Shown one piece after another: positions 41,750 to 53,912 of a stretch of DNA of 64,000 nucleotides. The position numbers and the translations under genes were made by a program. The notes under the pieces were generated by a model. That model was not told where the DNA came from and ran no database searches. It saw only the letters and a list, made by a program, of their open reading frames with translations. Location: NCBI RefSeq assembly GCF_037198315.1, contig NZ_CP144913.1:806001-870000 (forward strand). Direction: 5' to 3'. This stretch comes from Janibacter sp. A1S7 (GTDB lineage: Bacteria > Actinomycetota > Actinomycetes > Actinomycetales > Dermatophilaceae). How positions within the stretch are numbered: position 1 is the first letter of the stretch; the number at the start of each line of letters is the position of its first letter.

Positions 41750-41793
41750 GTCCTGAGTCGCGACACCGTGTAAACGATGTCGCGACTCAGGAC
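41750..41793 (-). terminator. Hairpin at the IS right end acting as a minus-strand terminator (copy 2)
   Basis: Same 16-bp hairpin plus T-run as in copy 1. It lies only two bases downstream of the tRNA-Arg 3' end in the direction of tRNA transcription, so it probably now terminates the tRNA transcript. Confidence 0.7.
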
Positions 41794-41795
41794 AG

Positions 41796-41871
41796 TGGCG
41801 CCCCCGGCAGGATTCGAACCTGCGGCCCCTGGTACCGGAAACCAGTGCTCTATCCCCTGAGCTACGGAGGC
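41796..41871 (-). tRNA. tRNA-Arg (anticodon CCG)
   Basis: 76 bases including an encoded CCA. The acceptor stem pairs GCCTCCG with CGGGGGC. The anticodon arm is CTGGT-TTCCGGT-ACCAG, giving CCG (reads CGG). The T-arm is GCAGG-TTCGAAT-CCTGC. The 3' 15 bases form part of the repeat bounding the insertion sequences, yet the gene stays intact. The arginyl-tRNA synthetase gene lies 100 bases away on the other strand. Confidence 0.97.
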
Positions 41872-41956
41872 AAATGTGATGTGCCGGATGAGATTAACAC
41901 CAGCGCCCGCCGTCCCGAGAATCGATCCGCCGACACGGGGGCGGCGCGTGCGGACC

Positions 41957-41962
41957 TAGACT
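41957..41962 (+). promoter_or_regulatory. -10 element of a probable leaderless argS promoter
   Basis: TAGACT, eight bases, then GTG at 41971; no ribosome site is visible. Confidence 0.45.
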
Positions 41963-41970
41963 GAGCGACC

Positions 41971-43614
41971 GTGACCCCCGAAGAGCTCTCTGCAGCGATC
42001 CGCGCCGCCCTCTCCGCCACCGTCGATGCCGGCGATCTGGCCGTCGACGTTCCCGCCGAGATCCGGGTGGAGCGACCGAAGCAGAAGGAGCACGGGGACT
42101 GGACGAGCAACATCGCGCTGCAGCTCGCCAAGCCGGCGGGGATGAAGCCGCGCGACGTGGCCGCCCTCGTCGGGGAGCGCCTGCGCGCAGCCGAGGGCAT
42201 CGCCTCGGTGGACATCGCCGGCCCCGGGTTCCTCAACATCACCCTCGACGCCGCCTCCGCGGGTGAGCTGGCACGCTCCATCGTCGACGCCGGCGCCACC
42301 TACGGCCGCAACGAGGCGATGGTCGGGCACACGATGAACATCGAGTTCATCTCCGCGAACCCGACCGGGCCCCTGCACATCGGGCACACCCGCTGGGCCG
42401 CGCTCGGCGACTCGATGCGCCGCCTGCTGATCGCCTCCGGCGCCGACGTCACGGCCGAGTACTACATCAACGACGCGGGCGCGCAGATGGACACCTTCGG
42501 CGCCTCCGTCCTGGCGAGCGCGAAGGGGGAGCCCACCCCCGAGGGCGGCTACCCCGGGGCGTACGTCGACGACCTGGCGGCCACCGCCCTTCGCCTGCGT
42601 CCCGACCTGCTCGACCTGCCGCACGACGAGGCTCTGGCGACCGCCCGGCAGCTCGCGTACGAGACCCAGCTGGGCGACATCCGGGGCACGCTGACGGACT
42701 TCGGCGTGGAATTCGACGTGTGGTTCTCCGAGACGACCCTGCACGAGGGCGGTGCGGTGGAGGCCGCGATCACCCGACTGCGCGAGCAGGGTCACGTCGA
42801 CGACCGCGACGGCGCGGTGTGGCTGCGCACGACCGACTTCGGCGACGACAAGGACCGCGTCATGGTCCGCTCGGACGGGGTGCCGACGTACTTCGCCGCC
42901 GACGCCGCCTACTACCTGGACAAGAAGGACCGCGGCTTCCCGGAGAAGATCTACCTGTTGGGCGCCGACCACCACGGCTACGTCAGCCGCCTGAAGGCGA
43001 TCGCGGCCTGCGCCGGCGACGACCCCGACCGCAACATCGAGATCCGCATCGGCCAGCTGGTCAACCTCGGCGGGGCCAAGCTGTCCAAGCGCGCCGGCAA
43101 CATCATCGAGCTGCGCGACCTCATCTCCTGGATCGGCACCGACGCCGTGCGGTACTCGCTGGGACGCTACCCCGCGGACTCGCCGCTGAACCTCGACGGC
43201 GAGGAGCTGCGCAAGCAGACCAACGACAACCCCGTCTTCTACGTCCAGTACGCGCACGCCCGCACCTTCAACGTCGCGCGCCTGGCCGCGCAGGACGGCG
43301 TCGACCGCGACGCCGGCTTCGACCCCAGCCTGCTGTCCGACCCGACCGAGGCGGCCCTGCTGGCCGCGCTGGGTGACTTCCCGCGGATCGTCGCCCACGC
43401 GGCGCAGCTGCGCGAGCCGCACCGCGTCGCCCGCTACCTCGAGGGCCTGGCCAGCCACCTGCACAAGTGGTACGACACCTGTCGCATCCGGCCGCGCCGC
43501 GACGAGGAGATCACCGACACGCACCGCACCCGGCTGTGGCTCAACGACGCCACCCGCCAGGTGCTGGCCAACGGACTCGACCTGCTGGGCGTCTCGGCGC
43601 CCGAGCGGATGTGA
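41971..43614 (+). CDS. argS: Arginyl-tRNA synthetase
   Basis: Charges tRNA-Arg. 547 residues. An N-terminal Add-1 domain leads to the class I motif SANPTGPLHIGHTRWAALGDSM. The KMSKS-like segment reads GGAKLSKRAGN. A C-terminal anticodon-binding domain ends with LANGLDLLGVSAPERM, usual for ArgS. It is first in the argS-lysA-hom-thrC-thrB block, the order well known in actinobacteria, and lysA begins seven bases after its stop. Confidence 0.97.
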   Translation: MTPEELSAAIRAALSATVDAGDLAVDVPAEIRVERPKQKEHGDWTSNIALQLAKPAGMKPRDVAALVGERLRAAEGIASVDIAGPGFLNITLDAASAGELARSIVDAGATYGRNEAMVGHTMNIEFISANPTGPLHIGHTRWAALGDSMRRLLIASGADVTAEYYINDAGAQMDTFGASVLASAKGEPTPEGGYPGAYVDDLAATALRLRPDLLDLPHDEALATARQLAYETQLGDIRGTLTDFGVEFDVWFSETTLHEGGAVEAAITRLREQGHVDDRDGAVWLRTTDFGDDKDRVMVRSDGVPTYFAADAAYYLDKKDRGFPEKIYLLGADHHGYVSRLKAIAACAGDDPDRNIEIRIGQLVNLGGAKLSKRAGNIIELRDLISWIGTDAVRYSLGRYPADSPLNLDGEELRKQTNDNPVFYVQYAHARTFNVARLAAQDGVDRDAGFDPSLLSDPTEAALLAALGDFPRIVAHAAQLREPHRVARYLEGLASHLHKWYDTCRIRPRRDEEITDTHRTRLWLNDATRQVLANGLDLLGVSAPERM

Positions 43615-43621
43615 GGCGGTC

Positions 43622-45103
43622 GTGGCGACGAACATGAGGGCCCACGAGGCCGGGACACTGCACGCCGACGGCTACGGCATCCAGCCCAACTGGCTCCCCG
43701 AGCCGGAGGACCTGTCCGAGCTGATGCCGCAGCTGTGGGCGCGCAACACCGCCCGCGACGACAGCGGTGCGCTCACCGTGGCCGGGGTGTCGGTCACCGA
43801 CCTCGCGCGCGAGTTCGGCACTGCCGCATACGTGCTCGACGAGGACGACTTCCGCAGCCGCGCCGGGGACTTCCGCGACGACTTCGCCGCGGGCTTCGAG
43901 GCGCTCGGTGGCGTCGACGTCTACTACGCGGGCAAGGCCTTCCTGTGCACGGCCGTCGCCCGCTGGATCATGGAGGAGGGTCTGCACCTCGACACCTGCT
44001 CCGCCGGCGAGATGACCGTCGCGCAGCGGGTCGGCTTCCCGCCCGAGCGCATCGGCCTGCACGGCAACAACAAGTCGCGTGCGGAGCTGCGCCAGGCGAT
44101 CGAGTGGGGCGTCGGGCGGATCATCGTCGACTCCTTCGCCGAGATCGACCGCGTCGCCGAGATCGCCGCCGACCTGGGTGTCGTCGCCCGGGTCATGGTC
44201 CGCGTGACCGTCGGTGTCGAGGCGCACACCCACGAGTTCATCGCCACCGCCCACGAGGACCAGAAGTTCGGCTTCTCCCTGGCCAACGGCTTCGCGCGGG
44301 CGGCCGTCGACCGCGTCGTGGCGAAGGGGGAGTCCCTCCACCTGCTCGGTCTGCACAGCCACATCGGTAGCCAGATCTTCGACACCGCCGGCTTCGAGAT
44401 CGCGGCCCGCCGCCTGATCGAGCTGCACACCGAGGTCGCCGACGAGCACGGCATCCACATGACCGAGATGGACCTCGGTGGTGGGTACGGCATCGCCTAC
44501 ACCTCCGAGCACGACCCGCTGACCCCGCGCCGGCTCGGCGAGCAGATGGGCAGCCTCGTCGAGCGCGAGCTCAAGGCCTTCCAGGAGGAGCACCCGCAGG
44601 CGCCCACACCGCGGATCTCCATCGAGCCGGGCCGCGCGATCGCCGGTCCGAGCGCCTTCACCCTCTACGAGATCGGCACGATCAAGGACGTCGAGGTCAC
44701 CGCCGACCTGACCCGCACCTACGTCAGCGTCGACGGCGGGATGAGCGACAACGTGCGCACGGCCCTCTACGGCGCGGACTACTCCTGCGCCCTGGCCTCG
44801 CGCACCTCGCAGGCAGAGCAGCGCCTGGTGCGCGTCGTCGGGAGCCACTGCGAGAGTGGTGACATCGTCGTGATGGACGAGTACCTGCCCGAGGACATCG
44901 TCGCCGGCGACCTGATCGCGGTGCCCGGCACCGGCGCGTACTGCCGGTCGTTGTCCAGCCAGTACAACCACACCCCGCGGCCCCCGGTCATCGCGGTCCG
45001 GGACGGTGTCGCCAGAGTCATCGTCCGCCGCGAGACGATCGAGGACCTGCTCGCCCTCGACGTCGACGACAGCCCGTCCACCCCGTCCCAGGAGGTCCGA
45101 TGA
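43622..45103 (+). CDS. lysA: Diaminopimelate decarboxylase
   Basis: Last step of lysine synthesis, with pyridoxal phosphate. About 493 residues. The PLP lysine is in DVYYAGKAFLC; other motifs are GLHSHIGSQIFD, DLGGGYGIAY, ISIEPGRAIAGP, and near the end GTGAYCRSLSSQYN. The GTG at 43622 was chosen; the ATG four codons in is an alternative. It lies between argS and hom and overlaps hom by four bases (ATGA). Confidence 0.96.
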   Translation: MATNMRAHEAGTLHADGYGIQPNWLPEPEDLSELMPQLWARNTARDDSGALTVAGVSVTDLAREFGTAAYVLDEDDFRSRAGDFRDDFAAGFEALGGVDVYYAGKAFLCTAVARWIMEEGLHLDTCSAGEMTVAQRVGFPPERIGLHGNNKSRAELRQAIEWGVGRIIVDSFAEIDRVAEIAADLGVVARVMVRVTVGVEAHTHEFIATAHEDQKFGFSLANGFARAAVDRVVAKGESLHLLGLHSHIGSQIFDTAGFEIAARRLIELHTEVADEHGIHMTEMDLGGGYGIAYTSEHDPLTPRRLGEQMGSLVERELKAFQEEHPQAPTPRISIEPGRAIAGPSAFTLYEIGTIKDVEVTADLTRTYVSVDGGMSDNVRTALYGADYSCALASRTSQAEQRLVRVVGSHCESGDIVVMDEYLPEDIVAGDLIAVPGTGAYCRSLSSQYNHTPRPPVIAVRDGVARVIVRRETIEDLLALDVDDSPSTPSQEVR

Positions 45104-46416
45104 CCACCCCCGCCGCACCCCTTCGCGTCGCCCTCCTCGGGGGCGGCACCGTCGGCGGCTCCGTCGTGCGGATGCTGCTCGAGCAGGCCGACGACCTCGA
45201 GCAGCGCATCGGGCGCCGGCTGGAGATCGTCGGCATCGCCGTGCGCCGGGCCGGGCGCGACCGCTCCGACCTGGGCGTCGACCCGGGCCTGATCACCACC
45301 GACGCCCAGGAGCTGGTCACCCGCGCCGACATCGTCGTCGAGCTCATCGGCGGCATCGAGCCGGCCCGCGGGCTGATCCTGCGCGCGATGGAGCACGGTG
45401 CATCGGTCGTCACCGCCAACAAGGCGCTGCTGGCCGAGGACGGCGCGAGCCTGCACGCGGCCGCCATCGACCGTGGGGTCGACCTGTACTACGAGGCCTC
45501 GGTCGCCGGCGCGATCCCGATCCTGCGCCCGATCCGCGACTCGCTCGCGGGCGACTCGATCAACCGCGTCATCGGCATCGTCAACGGCACGACCAACTTC
45601 GTCCTCGACGCGATGGACACCACCGGTGCCGGGCTCTTCGAGACCGTCGAGCGAGCCCAGTCCCTCGGGTACGCCGAGGCCGACCCGACCGCCGACGTCG
45701 AGGGCTTCGACGCCGCCGCGAAGGCCGCGATCCTCTCCTCGCTGGCCTTCCACTCGAGCGTGGGCACCGAGGACGTGCACCGCGAGGGCATCACCGGTGT
45801 GGGCGCCCGCGACATCCAGGCCGCGCAGGACATGGGGTGCACGGTGAAGCTGCTCGCGATCTGCGAGAAGGTCGAGACCCCCGACGGCACCGGTATCTCC
45901 GCGCGGGTGCATCCGGCGATGATCCCGTTGACCCACCCGCTGGCATCGGTGCGCGAGGCCTACAACGCGGTCTTCGTCGAGGCCGAGGGCGCGGGCGACC
46001 TGATGTTCTACGGGCAGGGGGCCGGGGGAGACCCGACCGCCAGCGCCGTGCTCGGTGACATCGTCGCCGTCGCCCGCACCCGGGTCACCGGTGGCCGCGG
46101 CCCCGGGGCGAGCAGCTACGCACACCTGCCGGTGCTGTCGATGGGCCAGGCGGTCACCCGGTACCACGTCAGCCTCGAGGTCGCGGACCGCTCGGGCGTC
46201 CTGGCGTCCGTCGCGACGAAGTTCGCCGAGCACGATGTGTCCATCGAGACGGTCCGCCAGCAGGTCGTCACCGATGACGAGGGCGCTCCGCGAGCGATGC
46301 TGATCATCGTCACCCACGCGGCCACCGATGCCGCGCTCTCCGCGACGGTCGACGAGCTCGCCCAGCTCGACGCGGTCAACGAGGTCACCTCCGTCATGCG
46401 CGTGGAAGGAAGCTGA
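45100..46416 (+). CDS. hom: Homoserine dehydrogenase
   Basis: Reduces aspartate semialdehyde to homoserine for threonine and methionine synthesis. 438 residues: NAD-binding [15 protein letters not shown], the substrate site [13 protein letters not shown] and [33 protein letters not shown], and a C-terminal ACT domain ([23 protein letters not shown]), which in this family confers feedback inhibition by threonine. The ATG overlaps lysA. Confidence 0.97.
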   Translation: MTTPAAPLRVALLGGGTVGGSVVRMLLEQADDLEQRIGRRLEIVGIAVRRAGRDRSDLGVDPGLITTDAQELVTRADIVVELIGGIEPARGLILRAMEHGASVVTANKALLAEDGASLHAAAIDRGVDLYYEASVAGAIPILRPIRDSLAGDSINRVIGIVNGTTNFVLDAMDTTGAGLFETVERAQSLGYAEADPTADVEGFDAAAKAAILSSLAFHSSVGTEDVHREGITGVGARDIQAAQDMGCTVKLLAICEKVETPDGTGISARVHPAMIPLTHPLASVREAYNAVFVEAEGAGDLMFYGQGAGGDPTASAVLGDIVAVARTRVTGGRGPGASSYAHLPVLSMGQAVTRYHVSLEVADRSGVLASVATKFAEHDVSIETVRQQVVTDDEGAPRAMLIIVTHAATDAALSATVDELAQLDAVNEVTSVMRVEGS

Positions 46417-46418
46417 CC

Positions 46419-47519
46419 ATGGCCCACCAGTGGCGCGGCGTCATCACCGAGTACGCCGACCGGTTGCCGACGCTGGCGGGTGCGCCGGTCATCACCCTGC
46501 GCGAAGGGGGGACCCCCCTCATCCCGGCCGAGCACCTCTCGCAGCTGGTCGGCGCGCAGGTCCACATCAAGTACGAGGGCCTCAACCCCACCGCATCCTT
46601 CAAGGACCGCGGCATGACGGCTGCGATGTCGATGGCTGCGGCGAAGGGGGCGCAGGCCGTCATCTGCGCCTCCACCGGCAACACCTCCGCCTCGGCAGCC
46701 GCGTACGCCACCAAGGCCGGGATGACCTGCGCGGTCCTCGTGCCCGAGGGCAAGATCGCGATGGGCAAGCTCTCCCAGGCGATCGCGCACGGCGCCACGC
46801 TGCTGCAGGTGGACGGCAACTTCGACCACTGCCTCATGGTCGCCCGCAAGCTCGCCGAGAGCTACCCGGTCGAGCTGGTCAACTCGGTCAACCCGGCACG
46901 CATCGAGGGGCAGAAGACCGCGGCCTTCGAGGTCGTCGACGCGCTCGGTGACGCCCCGGACATCCACTGCCTGCCGGTCGGCAATGCCGGCAACATCACC
47001 GCGTACTGGCGCGGGTACCGCGAGTACGCGACCGCCACCGAGGGCGTGGCGGGCCCGCTGGCTGCCGTGTCGACGAGGACCCCGCGGATGTGGGGATTCC
47101 AGGCCGCCGGCTCCGCCCCGATCGTGCTGGGCCACCCGGTCGACGAGCCGGACACCATCGCGACCGCGATCCGCATCGGCAACCCCGCCTCGTGGACGCA
47201 GGCCGAGCAGGCCCGTGACGACTCGGGCGGCGCGATCACCGCGGTGACCGACGAGGAGATCCTCGACGCGCACCGGATCCTCTCCTCGCGAGAGGGGATC
47301 TTCGTCGAGCCCGCCTCCGCGGCCTCGGTCGCCGGCCTGCTCAAGGCCGGCGCGGCCGGGCAGGTGCCCGCGGACGCGACGATCGTGTGCACCGTCACCG
47401 GCCACGGCCTGAAGGACCCGCAGTGGGCGATGAGGAACGCCGACGGCTCGGACATCGCTCCGGTGCAGGTCCCTGCAGAGGCCTACGCCGTCGCCGGCGA
47501 GCTCGGCCTGCAGGGCTGA
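46419..47519 (+). CDS. thrC: Threonine synthase
   Basis: Converts phosphohomoserine to threonine with pyridoxal phosphate. 366 residues, the PLP lysine K62 in [12 protein letters not shown]. Other motifs are [16 protein letters not shown] and [14 protein letters not shown]. It begins two bases after hom and ends two bases before thrB, all in one operon. Confidence 0.97.
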   Translation: MAHQWRGVITEYADRLPTLAGAPVITLREGGTPLIPAEHLSQLVGAQVHIKYEGLNPTASFKDRGMTAAMSMAAAKGAQAVICASTGNTSASAAAYATKAGMTCAVLVPEGKIAMGKLSQAIAHGATLLQVDGNFDHCLMVARKLAESYPVELVNSVNPARIEGQKTAAFEVVDALGDAPDIHCLPVGNAGNITAYWRGYREYATATEGVAGPLAAVSTRTPRMWGFQAAGSAPIVLGHPVDEPDTIATAIRIGNPASWTQAEQARDDSGGAITAVTDEEILDAHRILSSREGIFVEPASAASVAGLLKAGAAGQVPADATIVCTVTGHGLKDPQWAMRNADGSDIAPVQVPAEAYAVAGELGLQG

Positions 47520-47521
47520 TC

Positions 47522-48460
47522 GTGGCCCTCACCGTCGGCACGAGCGTCACGCTGCGGGTGCCTGCCTCCAGCGCCAACCTCGGTCCCGGATTCGACTGCG
47601 TCGGACTCGCGCTGGGCGTGTGGGACGAGGCGAGCGTGACCATCACCGACGGTCCAGGCCCGGTCATCGAGGTCGCGGGGTCCGGTGCCGACGCCGTGCC
47701 GCGCGACGCGAGCCACCTCGTCCACCGCACCATGATCTCGGCCTGGCAGCACCTCGGGGTGGAGCTGCCCAGGGGAGTGCACCTGAGCACCCGCAACGCC
47801 GTCCCGCACGGCCGGGGGCTGGGCTCGTCGGCGACGGCGATCGTCATGGGCGTCGCTGCGGCACAGTCGCTCTCGTCGCTCGGTGCCGGTGGCGGCGGGG
47901 AGCTCGACCTCGACACCATCAACACGATCGCCTGCGCGCTCGAGGGACACCCCGACAACGCCTCGGCCAGTGTCTTCGGCGGTGCGACGCTCTCGACAAC
48001 CGACGCCGGTGAACCACTGCCGACGACCCGGACCGTCCCCCTTCGCCTCGACGCGCGGATCACCCCCGTCGTGCTCGTCCCGCACACGCAGCTGAGCACC
48101 CACACCGCCCGCTCGGTGCTGCCCGACGTCGTGCCGCTCGCGACCGCCGCCGCCAACTCCGCACGCGTCGGCCTGCTCGTGCACGCCCTGACGACCGACC
48201 CGGACCTGCTCATCGCCGGCACGACCGACCTGCTCCACCAGGAGTCCCGCCGTCCGAGCTATGCGACGAGCATGGCGCTCGTCGACTCCCTGCGCGAAGG
48301 GGGGCTGGCCGCCACGATCTCCGGCGCCGGCCCGTCCGTGCTCGCGCTGACCACGAGTGACCGCGTCGACGAGGTCGCCGCCATCGCCGCGGCCGGCGAC
48401 ACGAGCTGGCAGGTGCTCACCCCAGGCGTTCCGGACCGGGGCGTCCACGTCGTCGGCTGA
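47522..48460 (+). CDS. thrB: Homoserine kinase
   Basis: Phosphorylates homoserine for ThrC. A GHMP kinase of 312 residues with VPASSANLGPGFDCVGLAL at the N-terminus, the ATP loop PHGRGLGSSATAIVMG and the third motif TISGAGPSVLAL. GTG start two bases after thrC. Confidence 0.96.
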   Translation: MALTVGTSVTLRVPASSANLGPGFDCVGLALGVWDEASVTITDGPGPVIEVAGSGADAVPRDASHLVHRTMISAWQHLGVELPRGVHLSTRNAVPHGRGLGSSATAIVMGVAAAQSLSSLGAGGGGELDLDTINTIACALEGHPDNASASVFGGATLSTTDAGEPLPTTRTVPLRLDARITPVVLVPHTQLSTHTARSVLPDVVPLATAAANSARVGLLVHALTTDPDLLIAGTTDLLHQESRRPSYATSMALVDSLREGGLAATISGAGPSVLALTTSDRVDEVAAIAAAGDTSWQVLTPGVPDRGVHVVG

Positions 48461-48746
48461 CCGATGACCGCCCCCACCCCTTCGCACCCGCTTGGGCTCC
48501 TGCGAATGGCGGGCCGGGTGCGTAGGTCCGGCGGGGGAGCAGTGATACATTGGAACTGCTCCACCGAACCCGATGCATCGGCGAACCAGTCGATGGCATG
48601 TGCGGTCAGGAGCATTTCCCCTACGTGAGCGTCTGAGCCCCTGCGGGTTGTGATGCACGGTCGGGGGGTTCTCATCAGATATCCCGCTCTTGACGGGATT
48701 CATCAGGCCTGCCACCCAGCGGGCACGACGAGGGAAAGGGTCCTTC
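48461..48746 (+). promoter_or_regulatory. Intergenic leader upstream of rho
   Basis: A 286-base spacer. An extended -10 sequence TGATACATT (48543-48551) is the best promoter candidate, leaving a leader of about 190 bases. The leader holds a short open frame of 26 codons from an ATG at 48572, of unknown significance. rho genes are often autoregulated through such leaders. One copy of a GCTTGGGCTCCTG word is at the 5' end. Confidence 0.4.
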
Positions 48747-50816
<2,070 letters not shown>

Positions 50817-50841
50817 CGCACTCCGGCCCGATGCGACCGGC

Positions 50842-50877
50842 CCGTGGCCGTCACCCCGACCGGGGTGGCGGCCACGG
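50842..50877 (+). terminator. Terminator after rho
   Basis: A 16-bp stem with one G-T wobble (50842-50857 with 50862-50877) and a GACC loop, 25 bases past the stop. Confidence 0.7.
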
Positions 50878-50974
50878 TCGTGTGTTCCCGGGGACGACGT
50901 CGGTGCCCGAGGCGCGACACGTGGCCAGGACGTATAGCCTGCGCACGGACACGTCGCCGCGGGAAGGATTTCGC

Positions 50975-51352
<378 letters not shown>

Positions 51353-51357
51353 TCTCG

Positions 51358-52455
51358 GTGCCGGATGTCGTCGTCGCCCCGTGGATGTTGCGGCTGAGCC
51401 TGTGGGTGATGTTGGCCACCTTCGTGGTGCTGACGGTGACGATCACGACGGCCCGTGTGGCCCGCCACCGGCGGACCCGCAGCCGCGATCGGGACCTCGT
51501 CCCCGTGCGCGGGGACGTCCTGGCCGTGGTCTCGGGCGATGACGACGGACAGGCCAGCGAGCGCTTGGGCGGGCTGAGGGGGCAGTCGGCCGAGATCGTC
51601 GACACGCTGCTCATCGGCTACCTGAGCAAGGTGCGTGGCGCACCGGCCACGGACGTCGTCGAGATCCTCACCGCCCACGGAGTCGTGCGCCGGGCCGAGG
51701 CCGGCCTGACCTCGTGGTCGGGCACGCGGCGGGCGCAGTCGGCCTGGATGCTCGGCGTCATGCGCATCCCGGACAGCGCCCAGCAGATCGTGCCGCTGCT
51801 CCGGGACCGCGACCGAGGGGTCTCGGTGACCGCCGCCCGCGCACTGGGGTTGCTGGCGGACGAGATGGCGGCCACCCCGCTGCTGCTCGCCCTCCGCCCG
51901 GGACATCGGGGACGCGGAGAGCTGCCCGTGTGGATCGTCACCGAGGCACTCGTGGCGCTCGGCCCCGCAGCGGCCGACGCCATCGGGGACGCCCTCGACA
52001 GCGACGACGCGTCCACCCGGACCGCTGCCGCCACGGCCATCGGGAGCGCCCAGTACCTGTCCCAGAAGGCGCGGGTCCGCGCCCTGGCCGAGCGGGAGAG
52101 CGACCCGGTCGCCCTGGCCGCGGTCGCCCGTTGCCTCGGGGACCTCGGCGACACGGGCGACGTGGCCACGCTGGCCGCACTCACCCACACCGCGCGCCCG
52201 CTTGCGGTCCGGGTGGCTGCCGTGCTCGCCCTCGGTGAGATCGGCGGCCCCGGCGCGGTCGGGGTGCTCGCGGCCCTGCTGGACGACCCGGAGGAGCGGC
52301 TGGCCGACCTCGCGGCCGATGCGCTGACCCGCATGGGGCCCCGGGCCGTTGCCGAGCTGCGAGCGAGCGCCGAGACCGAATCGCCGGGAGCCGCCGCAGC
52401 CAGGTACGGGCTGGCGCTGCGGGCCCTGCGTCGCCCGATGGTGGGTGGTGCGTGA
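51358..52455 (+). CDS. Membrane-anchored HEAT-repeat protein
   Basis: About 365 residues. One N-terminal membrane helix (residues 8-30), a charged linker, then six or more HEAT-type helical repeats (for instance RRAQSAWMLGVMRIPDSAQQIVPLL, VTAARALGLLADEMAATPLLLAL, VRVAAVLALGEIGGPGAVGVLAALL). HEAT solenoids mediate protein-protein contact. The GTG at 51358 has GGAG nine bases upstream; a TTG at 51349 overlapping the regulator stop is an alternative. It ends on the glycosyltransferase start, suggesting a scaffold for that enzyme. Confidence 0.8.
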   Translation: MPDVVVAPWMLRLSLWVMLATFVVLTVTITTARVARHRRTRSRDRDLVPVRGDVLAVVSGDDDGQASERLGGLRGQSAEIVDTLLIGYLSKVRGAPATDVVEILTAHGVVRRAEAGLTSWSGTRRAQSAWMLGVMRIPDSAQQIVPLLRDRDRGVSVTAARALGLLADEMAATPLLLALRPGHRGRGELPVWIVTEALVALGPAAADAIGDALDSDDASTRTAAATAIGSAQYLSQKARVRALAERESDPVALAAVARCLGDLGDTGDVATLAALTHTARPLAVRVAAVLALGEIGGPGAVGVLAALLDDPEERLADLAADALTRMGPRAVAELRASAETESPGAAAARYGLALRALRRPMVGGA

Positions 52456-53912
52456 TGGACGACGTCCTCGAACCGGCCACCCCGGTCGTCGAGACACTCT
52501 TCGAGGTCATCGCGCTGCCGGTGCTGATCTACTTCCTGCTGATCAACACCTCCTACCTGGTGCTGGTGGTCGCGGCCGCGTTGGAGTTCCGCCGCTCGTC
52601 CCGGGCGCTGCCCTTCGCTGGCCGGGAGGAGCTGCTGGGATCCGGCCTGACCCCCGGGGTCAGCGTGGTCACGCCCATGTACAACGAGGAGGCCGGGATC
52701 AAGGTCGCGGCGCAGTCGATGCTCGCGCTGCACTATCCCAGGCACGAGGTGGTCATCGTCGACGACGGGAGCACCGACGGCGGCTTCGAGGTGCTGCGGG
52801 CGGCCTTCGACCTGGTGGAGGTGCCGCGCCGGATGCCGACCGACGTCGCGGTGCGCGAGGCAGCGACGTCGGTGCACGTGCCCCGCGATGGTCGTACTCG
52901 CCTGACCGTGGTCCGCAAGGCGAACTCCGGTCGCTCCGACTCGCTCAACGTGGGCGTCAACTTCGCCACCCACGACTTGGTCCTCTTCGTCGACTCCGAC
53001 TCCGTCCTCGATCCGGGGGCACTGCTGTCGGTGGTGCGTCCGTTCGCCGAGGACCCGGTGCGCACGGTCGCCGGAGGGGGCGTCATCCGGGCCGTCAACG
53101 GCTGTCGCGTGCGCGGGGGGCGGGTGACCGAGGTGCGGATGTCGCGCAACTGGCTCGCCCGCATCCAGGTGGTGGAGTACCTGCGCGCCTTCCACCTGGG
53201 GCGCTCCGGATGGTCGCGGCTGAAGTCGCTGATCCTCATCAGCGGTGCCTTCGGTGTCTTCCGCCGCGACGTGCTCGTGGAGGTGGGCGGTCTCGACCCG
53301 GCGAGCATCGGCGAGGACTTCGAGCTGGTGATGCGCATCCACCGGTACATGCGCACCAAGGGCCGGGACTACCGCGTGCAGTTCGTCTCGGAGCCCATCT
53401 GCTGGACCGAGGTCCCGGAGACGACCGCGGTGCTGCGCAAGCAGCGCCGACGATGGCACCGGGGCCTGTGGGAGACGCTGTGGGCCTATCGGTCGATGCT
53501 GTTCAACCCCCGGTACGGGCGGGTCGGCCTGATCGCGGTGCCCTACTACTGGCTCTTCGAGCTGTTCGCCCCGGCGCTGGAGCTCTTCGGCCTGCTGCTC
53601 GTCGTCGTGGGTGCGCTGCTGGGTGTCGTCGACATCGGCTACTTCCTGCTCTTCATGGCCGTGGCCTACGGCTACGCCATGCTCGTCACCCTGGCCGCCA
53701 TGACCGTGGAGGAGATGAGCTTCCACAAGTACCCGCGCTGGCGCGACCTGGTCGTCACCGTCGCGGCCGCGGTCGTGGAGAACATCGGCTACCGGCAGGC
53801 CACCGCGGTGTGGCGCATCGAGGGCTGGGTGCAGAGCCTGACCGGTCGCAAGCAGGAGTGGGGAGCGATGACCCGCACCGGCTTCGACCCCGCTGACGAG
53901 CCGCGCGCATGA
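52455..53912 (+). CDS. Processive-type family 2 glycosyltransferase
   Basis: About 485 residues. Membrane helix near 12-35; GT-A catalytic domain with PMYNEEAGI, VIVDDGSTDGG, FVDSDSVLD, the acceptor GEDFELVMR and QRRRW (RKQRRRWHRG); three or so C-terminal membrane helices. This layout is that of cellulose- or hyaluronan-synthase-like enzymes that both make and extrude a polymer. The start shares one base with the HEAT stop. No PilZ or c-di-GMP site was seen. Sugar donor unknown. Confidence 0.88.
   Translation: MDDVLEPATPVVETLFEVIALPVLIYFLLINTSYLVLVVAAALEFRRSSRALPFAGREELLGSGLTPGVSVVTPMYNEEAGIKVAAQSMLALHYPRHEVVIVDDGSTDGGFEVLRAAFDLVEVPRRMPTDVAVREAATSVHVPRDGRTRLTVVRKANSGRSDSLNVGVNFATHDLVLFVDSDSVLDPGALLSVVRPFAEDPVRTVAGGGVIRAVNGCRVRGGRVTEVRMSRNWLARIQVVEYLRAFHLGRSGWSRLKSLILISGAFGVFRRDVLVEVGGLDPASIGEDFELVMRIHRYMRTKGRDYRVQFVSEPICWTEVPETTAVLRKQRRRWHRGLWETLWAYRSMLFNPRYGRVGLIAVPYYWLFELFAPALELFGLLLVVVGALLGVVDIGYFLLFMAVAYGYAMLVTLAAMTVEEMSFHKYPRWRDLVVTVAAAVVENIGYRQATAVWRIEGWVQSLTGRKQEWGAMTRTGFDPADEPRA

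Larger units (their letters stand above)
40363..41794 (+). mobile_element. IS481-family insertion sequence, copy 2
   Basis: A repeat of copy 1, offset by exactly 1448 bp (1432 plus the 16-bp repeat), in the same orientation. I saw no differences when comparing the two. It abuts the 3' end of tRNA-Arg. Confidence 0.9.

Noticed and set aside
38863..41871. Genomic island with integrase at tRNA-Arg
   Set aside because: The only recombinase is a DDE transposase of the IS481 family and no cargo genes lie between the repeats.
48572..48652. 26-codon leader frame before rho
   Set aside because: No ribosome site and no known counterpart; kept only as a remark in the rho leader entry.
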